Of a stretch of 64,000 nucleotides of DNA, positions 1-9,460 are shown piece after piece. The notes beneath the pieces were generated by a model that was not told the origin of the DNA, did no database searches, and worked only from the letters and a program-made list of their open reading frames with translations. The stretch is from NCBI GenBank assembly GCA_034670405.1, contig JAXDDX010000071.1, positions 612,501 to 676,500 on the forward strand, given 5' to 3'. A program made the position numbers and the translations under genes. The number at the start of each line of letters is the position of its first letter. Position 1 is the stretch's first letter. Source of the DNA: Hoplostethus atlanticus. Its lineage: Eukaryota > Chordata > Actinopteri > Trachichthyiformes > Trachichthyidae.

Positions 1-292
1 GAGGGACACATGGTACAGGGACAGGAAACACACTGTCTACCTTTATTTTGATATATCCAAACCCTACAGTATCTTATATTCCAACAATCCTAAAATCATC
101 CTGTAGGATTTTTCCTGTTGGGTTCTTCTGTTTTGAAGGTTGTTATGTGCCTTAATCACACGGCAGCCATATTGGATTTCCAGGTGTGACGTAAATCCAA
201 TATGGCTGCCGTGTTAGTGAGGCTTCTCTGTTAGACGTCTACCGCTGCCTTGTGCATGTGAGGCATGGTTTCTATTCCCCTCCCTCATGCTT

Positions 293-344
<52 letters not shown>

Positions 345-671
345 CCTTTCCTCTCTTTCTCTCAACCCTCTGTTTATCTCTGTCTCATCCCTCCATCTTT
401 CGGAGGGGCAGCATGGTGTTAGACGTGCTTGTCAGAAGCTCAGTAGAAGGGGATGCCAGCTGCTATTGGGTCCTGCTATGTGAATGCTAACAGGCTAACG
501 GGTCAAATAGTTTTATCAAATCATTCTCACGGTTTGTTTCAGGTGGGTGGGGTCTGCCAAATCCCAAAACTACTCTTCTTTTACTGAAATTGTCCTCATG
601 TGGTTAACCTCCACCCATCTGGCACGCCAAGCACGTTAAAACAAACGCTAAGAATTATGTGCATATGTCAT

Positions 672-706
<35 letters not shown>

Positions 707-849
707 TGACTACACAGCTATGTCCTCCCCACAGCGATGGATGGACTCCTTTGGTCAGGGATGTATTGACCCATTTCTGTTATCCTCTCTCTCCCTCTCC
801 CTCTCTCCCTCTCCCTCTCTCCCTCTCCCTCTCTCTCTCGGCCTCACAG
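1..849 (+). other. cacna1a: cacna1a intron (partial)
   Basis: No coding exon is recognisable here. The stretch ends in a long polypyrimidine tract (about 785-838, CTCTCCC-rich) and a CAG acceptor at 847-849. It also holds a perfect inverted repeat (158-214), a (CT)n tract (about 292-340) and a (CA)n tract (about 678-702). The upstream exons of the channel lie outside the window. Confidence 0.7.
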
Positions 850-1072
850 ACCATCACAGACACCAGTCCGATGCGTCGCTCCACCTCCAGCCTGGTCCAT
901 GGGCGTACAGGCCGCGGGGTGAGGCTGGACGACTACTCCCTGGAGAGGGTGGTATCAGAGGATGCAAGGCATGGAGGAGGAGGAGGAGGAGGAGGAGGAG
1001 GACGCAGGCACAGGGACAGGAGTCACCGCACCTCCCAACGTTCCCTGACCAGATACACTGACGCAGACACGG
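850..1072 (+). CDS. cacna1a: cacna1a exon (antepenultimate coding)
   Basis: The acceptor is CACAG at 845-849 and the donor is GTGAGT at 1073. The exon encodes 74 codons plus one base, beginning TITDTSPM and ending RYTDADT. A (GGA)n run encodes about ten consecutive glycines. The donor is followed within about 15 bases by the 3' tail of a LINE. Confidence 0.92.
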
Positions 1073-4000
1073 GTGAGTCACACACACTTACTTGCTTACT
1101 TACTTGCTTGCAGTCCATCGATATCGATGATGGCGTTGCTCCAAATTAATTTGTGGGGGGGATTATTGGGGTGTGTTACGCCTATGCATAGCCATGTGGC
1201 TGTGCAGGCCAATGCGTGATCCGCAAATCTTGCCACATGAGGGGCAGGGGTATACAGCACAGGTGAGGGGAGGCCCTGCAGCATGTTGGTGCCTCTGTGC
1301 ACGCCGCTGTATTCTCTTCTGTGTGGCCTGCTCCTGAAGGTGAGTGATTCCCTGGTGGCAGGTGGAGCTCCAGGTGTGGCGATCAGCAGCCAGGGGCTCT
1401 AGTGCTGATGGTGTGATGTTGCACTTCTTCAGGAGGGTTTTCAGGTGATCCTTGTAGCGCTTTTTCTGGCCCCCAGCAGCTCTATGACCATCCAAGAGCT
1501 GGCCATAGAGGATCTGTCTAGGGAGGCGGTGGGCAGGCATGCGGATCACATGCCCGACCCAGCGCAGATGTTTTTGTGCAAGGAGCACTGCAATGCTGGG
1601 TGTGTGGGTCCGGTCGTGGATTTCCACGTAGGGCACTCTGTCTTCCCAGGACAAACCCAGGATCTTTTGAAGGCAGCGGATGTGGAAGGCCTCTAGTGTT
1701 CGTATGTGCCTCTGGTATGGGGTCCAGGTTTCCGAGCCGTAAAGCAGTGTGGAAAGGCAGACTGCCTTGTACACAGCTGCTTTGGTGGAGATGGTTAGGT
1801 TCCTGTTCAGGAAAACTCTGGACTTGAGCCTGCCAAAGGCAGCAGAGGCCAGGCCAATGCGAACCTGGAGGTCATCATCGATGTTGCAGGAGGGAGACAG
1901 AATGCTACCGAGGTAGGTGAAGTGTGGGACGATGGCAAGTGGGTGACCATCAAGGGTGAAGGTAGGCGCATGTGGTTGGGGGATGGACTCTTGCACGACT
2001 ATCTGAGCTTTCTTGATGTTGATCTGGAGACCAATGGCGCTGTATATGGAGGCAACCACATTTAGCGCACGCTGTAAGGATTCTGGTGAGTGAGCGAGGA
2101 GAGCGCAGTCGTCAGCATACTGTAGCTCCATGATGTGTTGGGTGGTGGTTTTGGTAGTGGCTTGGAGGCGCCGGATATTAAAAAGCTTTCCATCCAGTCT
2201 GTACTGTATCTGTACCCCATCTGTGGGAGCCAGGGACTTGTGAGAGAGTAGAGTCACGGTGGAGAGGAACATGTTGAAGATAGTTGGGGCTAGAACACAC
2301 CCTTGCTTGACCCCCACATCCACACTGAAGAAGGGGGATTGTTGGCCACCGATGCTCACGCAGGCTTGCATCCCGTCATGGAGCTGCCGCAGGATGTTCC
2401 TGAACTTCGGTGGAACCCCCAACTTCCCGAGTACTTCCCACAACAGTTCCCGGTTTACTGTGTCGAAGGCCTTGGACAGATCAATGAACGCTAGGTACAG
2501 GTCTTTGCGATGTTCTCTGCATTTTTCCTGTACCTGTCTAGCAACAAAGATCATGTCCGCAGTGCTTCGATCACGCCTAAAGCCACACTGGGATTCGGGC
2601 AGGATGGCTTCTGTTATATAGGTTGCTAGGTGGAGTAGCATTATCCGAGCTAGCACCTTCCCGGCCACTGATAGGAGGGAAATACCTCTGCTGTTACCGC
2701 AGTCTGCCTTGTCACCTTTGCGCTTGTAGATTGTGATGATGTTGGCATCCTTCCAATCTTGCGGGATGACTTCAGATGACCAGATGGCAGTGATCAGTTG
2801 ATGTAATCTGCGGGTGGTAAGATATCCTCCTTGTTTTAATATTTCTGCCAGGATACCATCAAGGCCCGGGCTCTTGTTGTTCTTGAGGCCCATAATGGCT
2901 TTGCGTACCTCTGAGAAGCTGGGGAGGGAGTCCAGGTGATTGATGGGGGGCAAGCATGGGAGGTCAGCGAGTATGTCCGTTTGAGTTGGATTTGTGGTGT
3001 TTAGCAGGGTGTTGAAATGCTCATCTGTCCAGGATCTGCTGTTTATCCTTGTAGAGGGTGCTGCCATCTGCTGATCTGACCGGGGTTATGCTCTTCCTCT
3101 GTGGGCCATAGATAGACTTCATGGCGTCGTAGAAAGCATGGGAGTTGTTGGTGTCTGCGTGGTGTTGTATTTCGCTGGCTTTCTTGGTCCACCAGTCGTT
3201 CTCCATGGCTCTGAGGGTGCGCTGGGTTTCGGCCCTGAGGGTGTTGAAGTGAGCCTTCAGCGAGGTGGATTGAGGGTTTGACAGGTGAGCTGCAAGGGCC
3301 TTGTGTTTTGCTTGAAGGATGTTGTGAATACCTGGTGCACTGTTGTCAAACCAGTCTTGGTGTCTCCGTCTGGTGTACCCTATAGACTCTACTGCCGCCT
3401 GGTGAAGGGCAGTACGTAGGGTGCTCCAGGTGGAACTGATGTTTGGGTCTGCTGTTATTTCGGGGATCCTAGAAAGTAGATTGGCAATTGGCGGGGATGT
3501 TGCCAGGAGGTCTTGTGTTTGTTCTTGAGTTGGAACAAGGTGTTTGTGATGACCAAGTGATGTTCAGAGAAGAGAGTAAGGAGGCGGAGACCATTGTCAT
3601 TGAGCTTGCCAACACCATGCTGTCCGAGCACACCCTGCCATAGTCCACTGTCAGAGCCCACTCTTAAAATCACCTAGGAGAATGAGCTTGTCGGTGGATG
3701 CTGTTTTATTTATGGCAGAGTGCAGGGAAGAGTAGAAAAGTTCCTTGCACTCGGGGTCAGCATCCAGTGTTGGGGCGTATGTGCTGATGAGGGTGGCATA
3801 ACGGTTGTTCGTGAGGGGAATCCGCCAGGTCATCAGTCTTTCACTGATGCCGACTGGGGATTCTGGGATCTTCTGAAGTAGACTTGTCCTCACAGCAAAA
3901 CCTACACCATGGAGGCGACGGGAGCCTTCCGGAAGCCCCTTCCAGAAGAAAGTGTAGCCTTCTCCCGTCTCTGTTAGAGAGTCCTCGTCGTGGAAGCGGG

Positions 4001-4314
4001 TTTCGCTGAGGGCCGTGATGTCGATGTTATATCTCTTCAGCTCGTGCGCAACCAGCGCTGTTCTTCTTCGGGGGCAACAGGAATCATCACGTTACCGTGT
4101 GTGGCCACGAGGAGGCCCGGCAGGAGTCTTGGTGAGGGAGAGGCTGTGTACTGGCAGGAGAAGACTTACGCACAGGGCTGCTTTCCCGTTCACCACAAGG
4201 CCTAGCCAGCAGCAGCGAGCTGTAAGCGAGATGGTTGCAAGCAGGTGGGAAGTAGGCATGCACCCTCCCTCTAACTAGCATTATTGCACTAGACGCTTCA
4301 CAACACCCTGCGCG

Positions 4315-4359
<45 letters not shown>

Positions 4360-4990
4360 GCAATGAGGTTTATAGGAAATGTGGTCTTGATTTTAACTCT
4401 GTCACCCCCATCGTCTTGCCACCAGGCCTGGGCACCGACCTCAGCACCACCACCCAGTCGGGTGACCTGCCACCCAAGGAGCGGGAGCGGGAGCGCGGCC
4501 GGCCCAAGGACCGCCGCCACCACCATCATCACCACCACCACCACAGCTCCATGGACAAGGAGCGCTACGGCCCCGACCGCCACGACTACCCCCACAGGCA
4601 CCCCCACGACCACGACCGTGACCGCGACCGCCACTGGTCCCGCTCACCCAGCGAGGGGCCCGACGGGCGAGGCCACAGACAGGTGGGCCCCGCGCACCCC
4701 GAGACACACACCAGGTTTATGAACTGTCACGACCACTTTGGTTTTTTTTCTACCTGAAAGTTTGACCCTGTTGTTTCCATCCTACTGGACCGTCTCGTAT
4801 CCAGGAAGAGTTCAGTGTTATTTCACATGCACCTACTTATGGATATCAATCTCTCTTTTTTGTGTTACACTTTTTTCTTTGTCACTGTTTCTCTCTCTGT
4901 CCATTTTTCCTCAATGTGACGTGTTGCTTCTTGGTGTCAATTTTTTGCCTCATCGCTGTTTTTGAATGGTTTCAATGGTGTTTATCTAAA

Positions 4991-5023
<33 letters not shown>

Positions 5024-5057
5024 CATCCATATATCTATCCATCTATCTATCCATATC

Positions 5058-5092
<35 letters not shown>

Positions 5093-5121
5093 GTCTATCT
5101 ATCTATCTATCTATCTGTCTA

Positions 5122-5154
<33 letters not shown>

Positions 5155-5228
5155 ATCTCCCTCTCTCTATCTATTTATCTATCTGTCTATCTCTCTCTCC
5201 CTCTCTCTCTCACTCTATCTCTCTCTCC

Positions 5229-5275
<47 letters not shown>

Positions 5276-6101
5276 CCTCTCTCTCTCTCTCTCTCTCTCT
5301 CCACTCTGGTCTCTGTTGTTGTTGTGGTGGTGCGTTTTGATTTTCCTTGTTTACATTTTGCTGTAGGGCAGTAGTTCGGTGAGCGGCAGCCCCGTCCCCT
5401 CCACCTCGGGGACCAGCACCCCGCGGAGAGGCCGTCGCCAGCTGCCCCAGACCCCTGCTGTCCCCCGTCCGCATGTCACCTACTCCCCCGCTGTCCGCAA
5501 GCCCAGCTACGCCCCCCCTGGGCCGGGTCGCCTGCGCTCCCCCTCCCCCCGACACTTCTCCCCACCAGACCACGACAGAGGCTACCACCACCGACCCCCG
5601 TCACGCCACGCTTCACCCCACCACGGGGGCTCCTCGTCCAGGCACGGCTCGCCGCGCTCCCCCAGGCACGAGTCTCCGCGCTCGCCCCTCCACGGCTCCC
5701 CCAGATCCCCTCACCGAGGCCGCTGGAGTGGGCCGCCACCTGGGGACAGCCTGGAGGGCGATGGGCCCTTCTACGAGCGTGACTACGAGTACGAGCGCCA
5801 CCACGAGCCCCCCGCCTACGAGCAGAGCCTCTCCCATGGCAACCCGCATCCGCATGGGGGGAACCCCCACCCTCACTCCCACCCGCGCTCCCCCAGGACT
5901 GCCCACCACGGGCCCCCTCCGCCCCCCCACCCACATCCACGTAGGGTGCCCAACGGTTACCGCTCATCCTCGCCCTCCCCGCACCGGCACGGGCCACCTG
6001 GGACACCCCCCAATCCACACCACCGGCCCCCACATGCCCGAGGGCCCCACAAGGGCCTGCACGAACCTTACAGTGAGACGGATGAGGATGACTGGTGCTA
6101 G
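850..6101 (+). CDS. cacna1a: Voltage-gated P/Q-type calcium channel alpha-1A subunit (Cav2.1), C-terminal three coding exons
   Basis: Join of 850-1072, 4426-4682 and 5367-6101 (405 codons including stop), with phases that agree across both introns. The product is the distal cytosolic tail of the presynaptic pore-forming subunit. Recognised by collinear tail blocks of the family: [27 protein letters not shown] and RYTDADTG; then [13 protein letters not shown], a run of about nine His and WSRSPSEG; then [31 protein letters not shown] and a terminal DDWC. In the family, the RQLPQTP-x-xP stretch is the SH3 ligand for RIM-binding proteins, and the DDWC end is a PDZ ligand used in presynaptic anchoring. 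The membrane domains lie upstream of the window. The human polyglutamine tract is absent. An exonic poly-Gly run (about 975-1002) replaces a His/Gln-rich stretch. The fish paralogue (aa or ab) cannot be decided from this piece. Confidence 0.95.
1163..3067 (-). CDS. LINE reverse transcriptase ORF (634 codons, uninterrupted)
   Basis: Open for 634 codons. RT landmarks run in order: [10 protein letters not shown] (about residue 63), [15 protein letters not shown] (about 128), [21 protein letters not shown] (about 192), [10 protein letters not shown], the catalytic YADD (about 316), and the thumb with [18 protein letters not shown] block and RWVGHVIRM follow, then a C-terminal [21 protein letters not shown] finger (C-x2-C-x12-H-x3-4-H). 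The apparent start Met is artefactual: a frameshift near 3030 separates this frame from the upstream frame, which encodes the preceding residues. The element runs antisense to cacna1a. Confidence 0.88.
   Translation of the reverse strand: MAAPSTRINSRSWTDEHFNTLLNTTNPTQTDILADLPCLPPINHLDSLPSFSEVRKAIMGLKNNKSPGLDGILAEILKQGGYLTTRRLHQLITAIWSSEVIPQDWKDANIITIYKRKGDKADCGNSRGISLLSVAGKVLARIMLLHLATYITEAILPESQCGFRRDRSTADMIFVARQVQEKCREHRKDLYLAFIDLSKAFDTVNRELLWEVLGKLGVPPKFRNILRQLHDGMQACVSIGGQQSPFFSVDVGVKQGCVLAPTIFNMFLSTVTLLSHKSLAPTDGVQIQYRLDGKLFNIRRLQATTKTTTQHIMELQYADDCALLAHSPESLQRALNVVASIYSAIGLQINIKKAQIVVQESIPQPHAPTFTLDGHPLAIVPHFTYLGSILSPSCNIDDDLQVRIGLASAAFGRLKSRVFLNRNLTISTKAAVYKAVCLSTLLYGSETWTPYQRHIRTLEAFHIRCLQKILGLSWEDRVPYVEIHDRTHTPSIAVLLAQKHLRWVGHVIRMPAHRLPRQILYGQLLDGHRAAGGQKKRYKDHLKTLLKKCNITPSALEPLAADRHTWSSTCHQGITHLQEQATQKRIQRRAQRHQHAAGPPLTCAVYPCPSCGKICGSRIGLHSHMAMHRRNTPQ
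3068..4090 (-). pseudogene. LINE endonuclease and linker region, frameshifted
   Basis: Endonuclease blocks lie in three different frames: about 4076-3651 ([26 protein letters not shown]), 3673-3455 ([39 protein letters not shown]) and a linker about 3480-3021 ([12 protein letters not shown]). The break after GDF loses a few bases. A second lesion near 3465-3480 deletes the C-terminal endonuclease part, including the expected SDH motif. The element therefore cannot encode a working endonuclease. Confidence 0.85.
4318..4358. repeat. (CA)n microsatellite
   Basis: Uninterrupted CA dinucleotides directly beyond the 5' end of the antisense LINE and about 70 bases before the His-tract exon. Confidence 0.95.
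4426..4682 (+). CDS. cacna1a: cacna1a exon (penultimate coding, His-tract exon)
   Basis: The acceptor is CCACCAG at 4419-4425 and the donor is CAG|GTGGGC at 4683. The exon completes the split Gly codon and then encodes [20 protein letters not shown], a run of about nine histidines coded by mixed CAC/CAT, an Asp/Arg/His-rich block and WSRSPSEG, ending GHRQ. The His tract sits where the human protein also has polyhistidine. Confidence 0.93.
4990..5300. repeat. (TATC)n / (TC)n compound microsatellite
   Basis: Blocks of TATC/TCTA tetranucleotides alternate with CTCTCC in the last cacna1a intron, ending about 65 bases before the tandem acceptor. Long spurious Ser/Leu/Tyr-rich open frames come from it. 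Confidence 0.95.
5361..5374 (+). promoter_or_regulatory. cacna1a: Tandem splice acceptor (GGCAG switch)
   Basis: Two AG dinucleotides five bases apart (TAG|GGCAG|TAG). Using the first keeps the long reading frame. Using the second removes GGCAG and places an in-frame TAG directly after the last codon (Gln) of the previous exon. Human CACNA1A has the same pentanucleotide choice, separating long-tail from short-tail isoforms. Which form this fish uses is not visible in DNA. Confidence 0.8.
5367..6101 (+). CDS. cacna1a: cacna1a terminal coding exon
   Basis: The acceptor is CTGTAG at 5361-5366; the exon then reads GGC AGT AGT (Gly-Ser-Ser) for 244 codons and stops at TAG 6099-6101. Proline/arginine/histidine-rich tail with the RRQLPQTP motif (about residues 23-30 of the exon) and the DDWC terminus. 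A second AG at 5370-5371 is a competing acceptor that would make the next codon TAG (5372-5374). Confidence 0.95.
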   Translation, partial: GSSSVSGSPVPSTSGTSTPRRGRRQLPQTPAVPRPHVTYSPAVRKPSYAPPGPGRLRSPSPRHFSPPDHDRGYHHRPPSRHASPHHGGSSSRHGSPRSPRHESPRSPLHGSPRSPHRGRWSGPPPGDSLEGDGPFYERDYEYERHHEPPAYEQSLSHGNPHPHGGNPHPHSHPRSPRTAHHGPPPPPHPHPRRVPNGYRSSSPSPHRHGPPGTPPNPHHRPPHARGPHKGLHEPYSETDEDDWC

Positions 6102-6200
6102 CGACCACAGGGAGCGAGGGATGAGGGCAGGAGAGGAGAGGAGAGGAGAGGAGAGGAGATGAATAGCAGCCTCCCATCCTCTGGCCTGATATTAGACTTT

Positions 6201-6206
6201 AATAAA
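6201..6206 (+). terminator. cacna1a: Polyadenylation signal AATAAA (proximal)
   Basis: Canonical hexamer 100 bases after the cacna1a stop, giving the shortest possible 3' UTR. G/GA-rich sequence follows rather than a clear GU-rich element. Confidence 0.5.
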
Positions 6207-8482
6207 ACAGAGGGGGTGGAGGAGGAGAGGTGGGAGGGATGACCCTCCTCCAAGCCCTCTACCTCCACCCCTCGGACTCTGACTGAGAGGAAGGGGCGGA
6301 GGAGGGGGTGATGGTGCTGCTAGCCTTTCACACACTGTGTGTGTGTGTGAGAGAGACTCTTAAATGATTCGCTGACAGAGCAACACAGACACGACCAAGA
6401 CAGACTACATAGGGTGAGGCCTGGGAACTGTTTACTCCCTCCTCTCTCAGTCTCAGAACTACACTACCCAGAATTCTCTGCTTGGCCAGCAAGGCCAGGC
6501 TGTAGGAGGAAGGGAGGGACAACAGAGAGGTGTGGGAGCAGAGAGCTAGGGAGGAGCATGTCCAGGGTGATGATGGTTTACAAAGCCTGAGAGCACCTCT
6601 CCCAGACTGACAGACCTCCGCGGTCTTGTGCTGTAAAAGCCTGAAAATGTGTTGGGATCCAGAGGAGAGAGGGAAGAGTCCGCTGCTTGACTCTCCTCCT
6701 CGACGATGTTTTAAGAAAAATATACTAATAATAAAGCCAGGACCCCTACCCTTACATGCCAAGCTATGCCTCCAGAAAATCAAACTTGAACAATGAAGAA
6801 CAAAATGAAAACTTTACATGAAAAACAATGAAAAGAAAAAAAAGGGAGAACAACCACTTTAAATTTAACCTTTTCCTTTCCAAGGGACAGAACCAGGAAG
6901 CTCCGCCTATACTGCAAAAACCAGCCAATCACAGCGCTGGCTGATATTTGATGAGTTTTATCATCTCTGTTTACTGTTAAAGACTCACCTAATGCTGACG
7001 GAACTGGTGTGACATCACTTCCTGTGTGGCGGTGGTGGTGGGTGGGGAGGGGCACGGTGTGACCTCACTTCCTGTTCGAGTGCGCTAGGGGGGTGGGGTC
7101 ATGAAACTTGGGGGGGGGGGTTGGACACTTCTTGAAGCCCCTCCCTCCTCGGTTATTTGACCCGGTGCACAGCGAAGGATGACTTGACAGGGAATGACAT
7201 CACACGGTGGAACGGGGCGGAGGAGAGGAAAGGAGGGATGGGGAAAAAAGACTAATTTCTTCAGTATTTCTTCTATCGATTACTTCTCCTTCTTGTTCTT
7301 CTTCGGACATTGGAGCTTGGTTCTTCTGTTGCATTCGCTCAGCCTCCTTTGATCTTTTTCGGAGTCAAACATTTGATGGAAACCTGCATGATTGATTACC
7401 TACATACTAGAGAGGAAACCTGTCTGGTGTGGGCGGGACCTGGGGCTTTATAGGACACTTCGCATTTAGGTTTACAAAGAAGTTTCCTCTTCTCCTCCTC
7501 TCTCTCACCGGCATACAGAGAGTAGTGTTCGCTCCCCTGCGGCAGGCTTGATAGTCGGCCATTTTTGATTTTCTGCCGATGGGATTTAAAAGCTGTTTTG
7601 GACAGTTGACAGACGGGGGGGGCGTCGCCGGGGTCGCGTTGAAGCTTCCTACTGTGCATGGCTGAGGAAGGAGAGAGAGCGGAGAGGAGCGAACCTCTTC
7701 CATAATTGATTTCTTATTGTTAACGATGATAGTCTTATAATAATGATATAAATGTCAATGCAAAATGACAATGATGATGATGAAGATGATAATGATGAAG
7801 ATTGATTGATAGAACTGTTGCCATAGATTTGCCGTCATGTTATTTGGAGTTCAGTATGCTGTGTCCATCTTGTTTCCATCAACTATGTCCCCCCCCCCCC
7901 CTCCCATGAGTTCCGTTCAACAACGTTTCCCGTGTCCCCTGAAGCCTACATGCAACGTTTCTGGGGGGCGATGGCGGCTCGTGAGAATTCACCTGAAAAA
8001 AGCATTGCGTGTTGTAACGCAACTCTTCGCTCTGACGAAATGGTGGAGGGAAGGAGGGAGGGAGGGAGGCGTGTAGAGGTGGTGCACTGAAACTGGAAAG
8101 CTGAAGAGGTCAGGGAAGTCGTAGGCCGGTTGGTACGATGGGTTGGGTCAGGACTCTCCTCCAACCAGCCCAAAGATCAAGACGTTCAGAGCGAGGGGGC
8201 GGGACGCTGCAATGGCAAAGGATGTTCTGTGTTTCTGTGCTTGTATTTTCAGACAGGCCTGTTTCCAGAAAGTAAACAAAGGTCCACCAAGTCCTCCAGG
8301 GATTACCCCGGGGGTGACTGAACTCTCATAATCTAAAAAGTTTTTCCCCGGTTCACTCTGATTTCCCTCCGTTTGGCTCTGTAGTTTTGTAGCAAGACCG
8401 GTCGCTCGGCAGTGACCGCACAGTATCGTCGTCGGTGCAGTATTGGTGTCAGTCAGTATTAGGTGGTGTTGTTCTATTGTTT

Positions 8483-8499
8483 TGCCACCAGGGGGCAGT
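8483..8499 (+). promoter_or_regulatory. CTCF-like motif (forward)
   Basis: TGCCACCAGGGGGCAGT is a near-perfect match to the CTCF core CCASYAGRKGGCR, lying in the region downstream of cacna1a. Confidence 0.6.
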
Positions 8500-9411
8500 C
8501 GACAGCGCACATCATCCGCCCTGCCTTCACCTCTACAGGACACATCCTGACTTCCACACCTAGAGCAATGTGTCCACACACGATATCATTCAAGTGCAGT
8601 CGTAGTCAGGGAGTAGGGATGTAGCCTGGGAGACGCCGTGTCCGTCCATCCGTCCTTCTTGTCTGTGCCAATGCTGCCCCCCCATCCCCCCCGACTCCCC
8701 TTCCCCAACCCTTCTCTCAGGTCAGGATAACCAGAGAACAGCCAGATGTAGGAAGTCACCAAACCACTGATGCAACTACCGGAGGTCACAGCACAGCTCC
8801 AAACCTCTTCTGCCAAAACCCAGTTCAGTATCCACAAAATACTCTCCCCCCCCCCCCCCATCCACCTCTCTCTCTCTCTTTCCTTCTTTCTTTCTTTCTT
8901 TCTGTCCATTTGACATCAGTTCTTTCAGAGGATATCGAAGACACAAATGACATCACAGGGCAGGAACACTTAACGATGAGTGAGGATTCAATAACTCTAA
9001 GATGCTAACTATAGATATAGATAGAACCTTCAGATCAATAGATATGATACAGTAGACGTAGTTCTAGATAACGATCAGATATGATTTATTTGGCATTGCG
9101 CTCACGTGATCTAGCCGCTCTGAAACCTCGTTTTTCGCAGTCGCAGAAACCCGAAAAACATCCCCGGTCCACGTGTACTGACTCTATGCAGACCTCATCA
9201 GCGTCCACGTCGTTTTATTTCTAGAGGAGAAACAACAACAACAACAACGCCATGAGACGAGAACGCGGATCTGAGACGACGAGATCGACACAACTTTTGC
9301 ACAATCACTTCAACGTCTCACCACCAGTGAAACCCTTTCTTTCATAGACCTTTGTCGGTGTCTTTTCCCCCCTCCGGCGGTATTTTTGCCCTGATCCCCC
9401 CCTCCACCACC

Positions 9412-9460
<49 letters not shown>

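Larger units (their letters stand above)
1088..4316 (-). mobile_element. Non-LTR retrotransposon (LINE), APE endonuclease + RT, degenerate
   Basis: On the minus strand, in order from high to low coordinate: APE-type endonuclease remnants (block [20 protein letters not shown] near 4060-4000; [25 protein letters not shown]), a linker, a reverse transcriptase with YADD, and a C-terminal CCHH-type finger. The 3' end reads CATCATCGATATCGATGG followed by a short AAGTAAGT-like tail, stopping near 1088 within CA-rich sequence. A long (CA)n tract flanks the other side (4318-4358), suggesting insertion into a CA microsatellite just inside the cacna1a donor. The clade is not assigned. Confidence 0.9.

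Noticed and set aside
158-214. microRNA precursor
   Set aside because: The 22-bp perfect stem is too short and lacks mismatches and the lower stem typical of a pre-miRNA; kept only as a structural observation.
4281-4722. Val/Ala-rich antisense and Thr/Pro-rich alternative frames around the cacna1a His-tract exon
   Set aside because: Out-of-phase readings of the GC-rich exon; only the frame giving LGTDLS...GHRQ joins the neighbouring exons in phase.
5476-6177. Long antisense frames over the last cacna1a exon (233 codons, minus)
   Set aside because: GC-rich shadow of the Pro/Arg/His-rich coding exon; no family match or signals.
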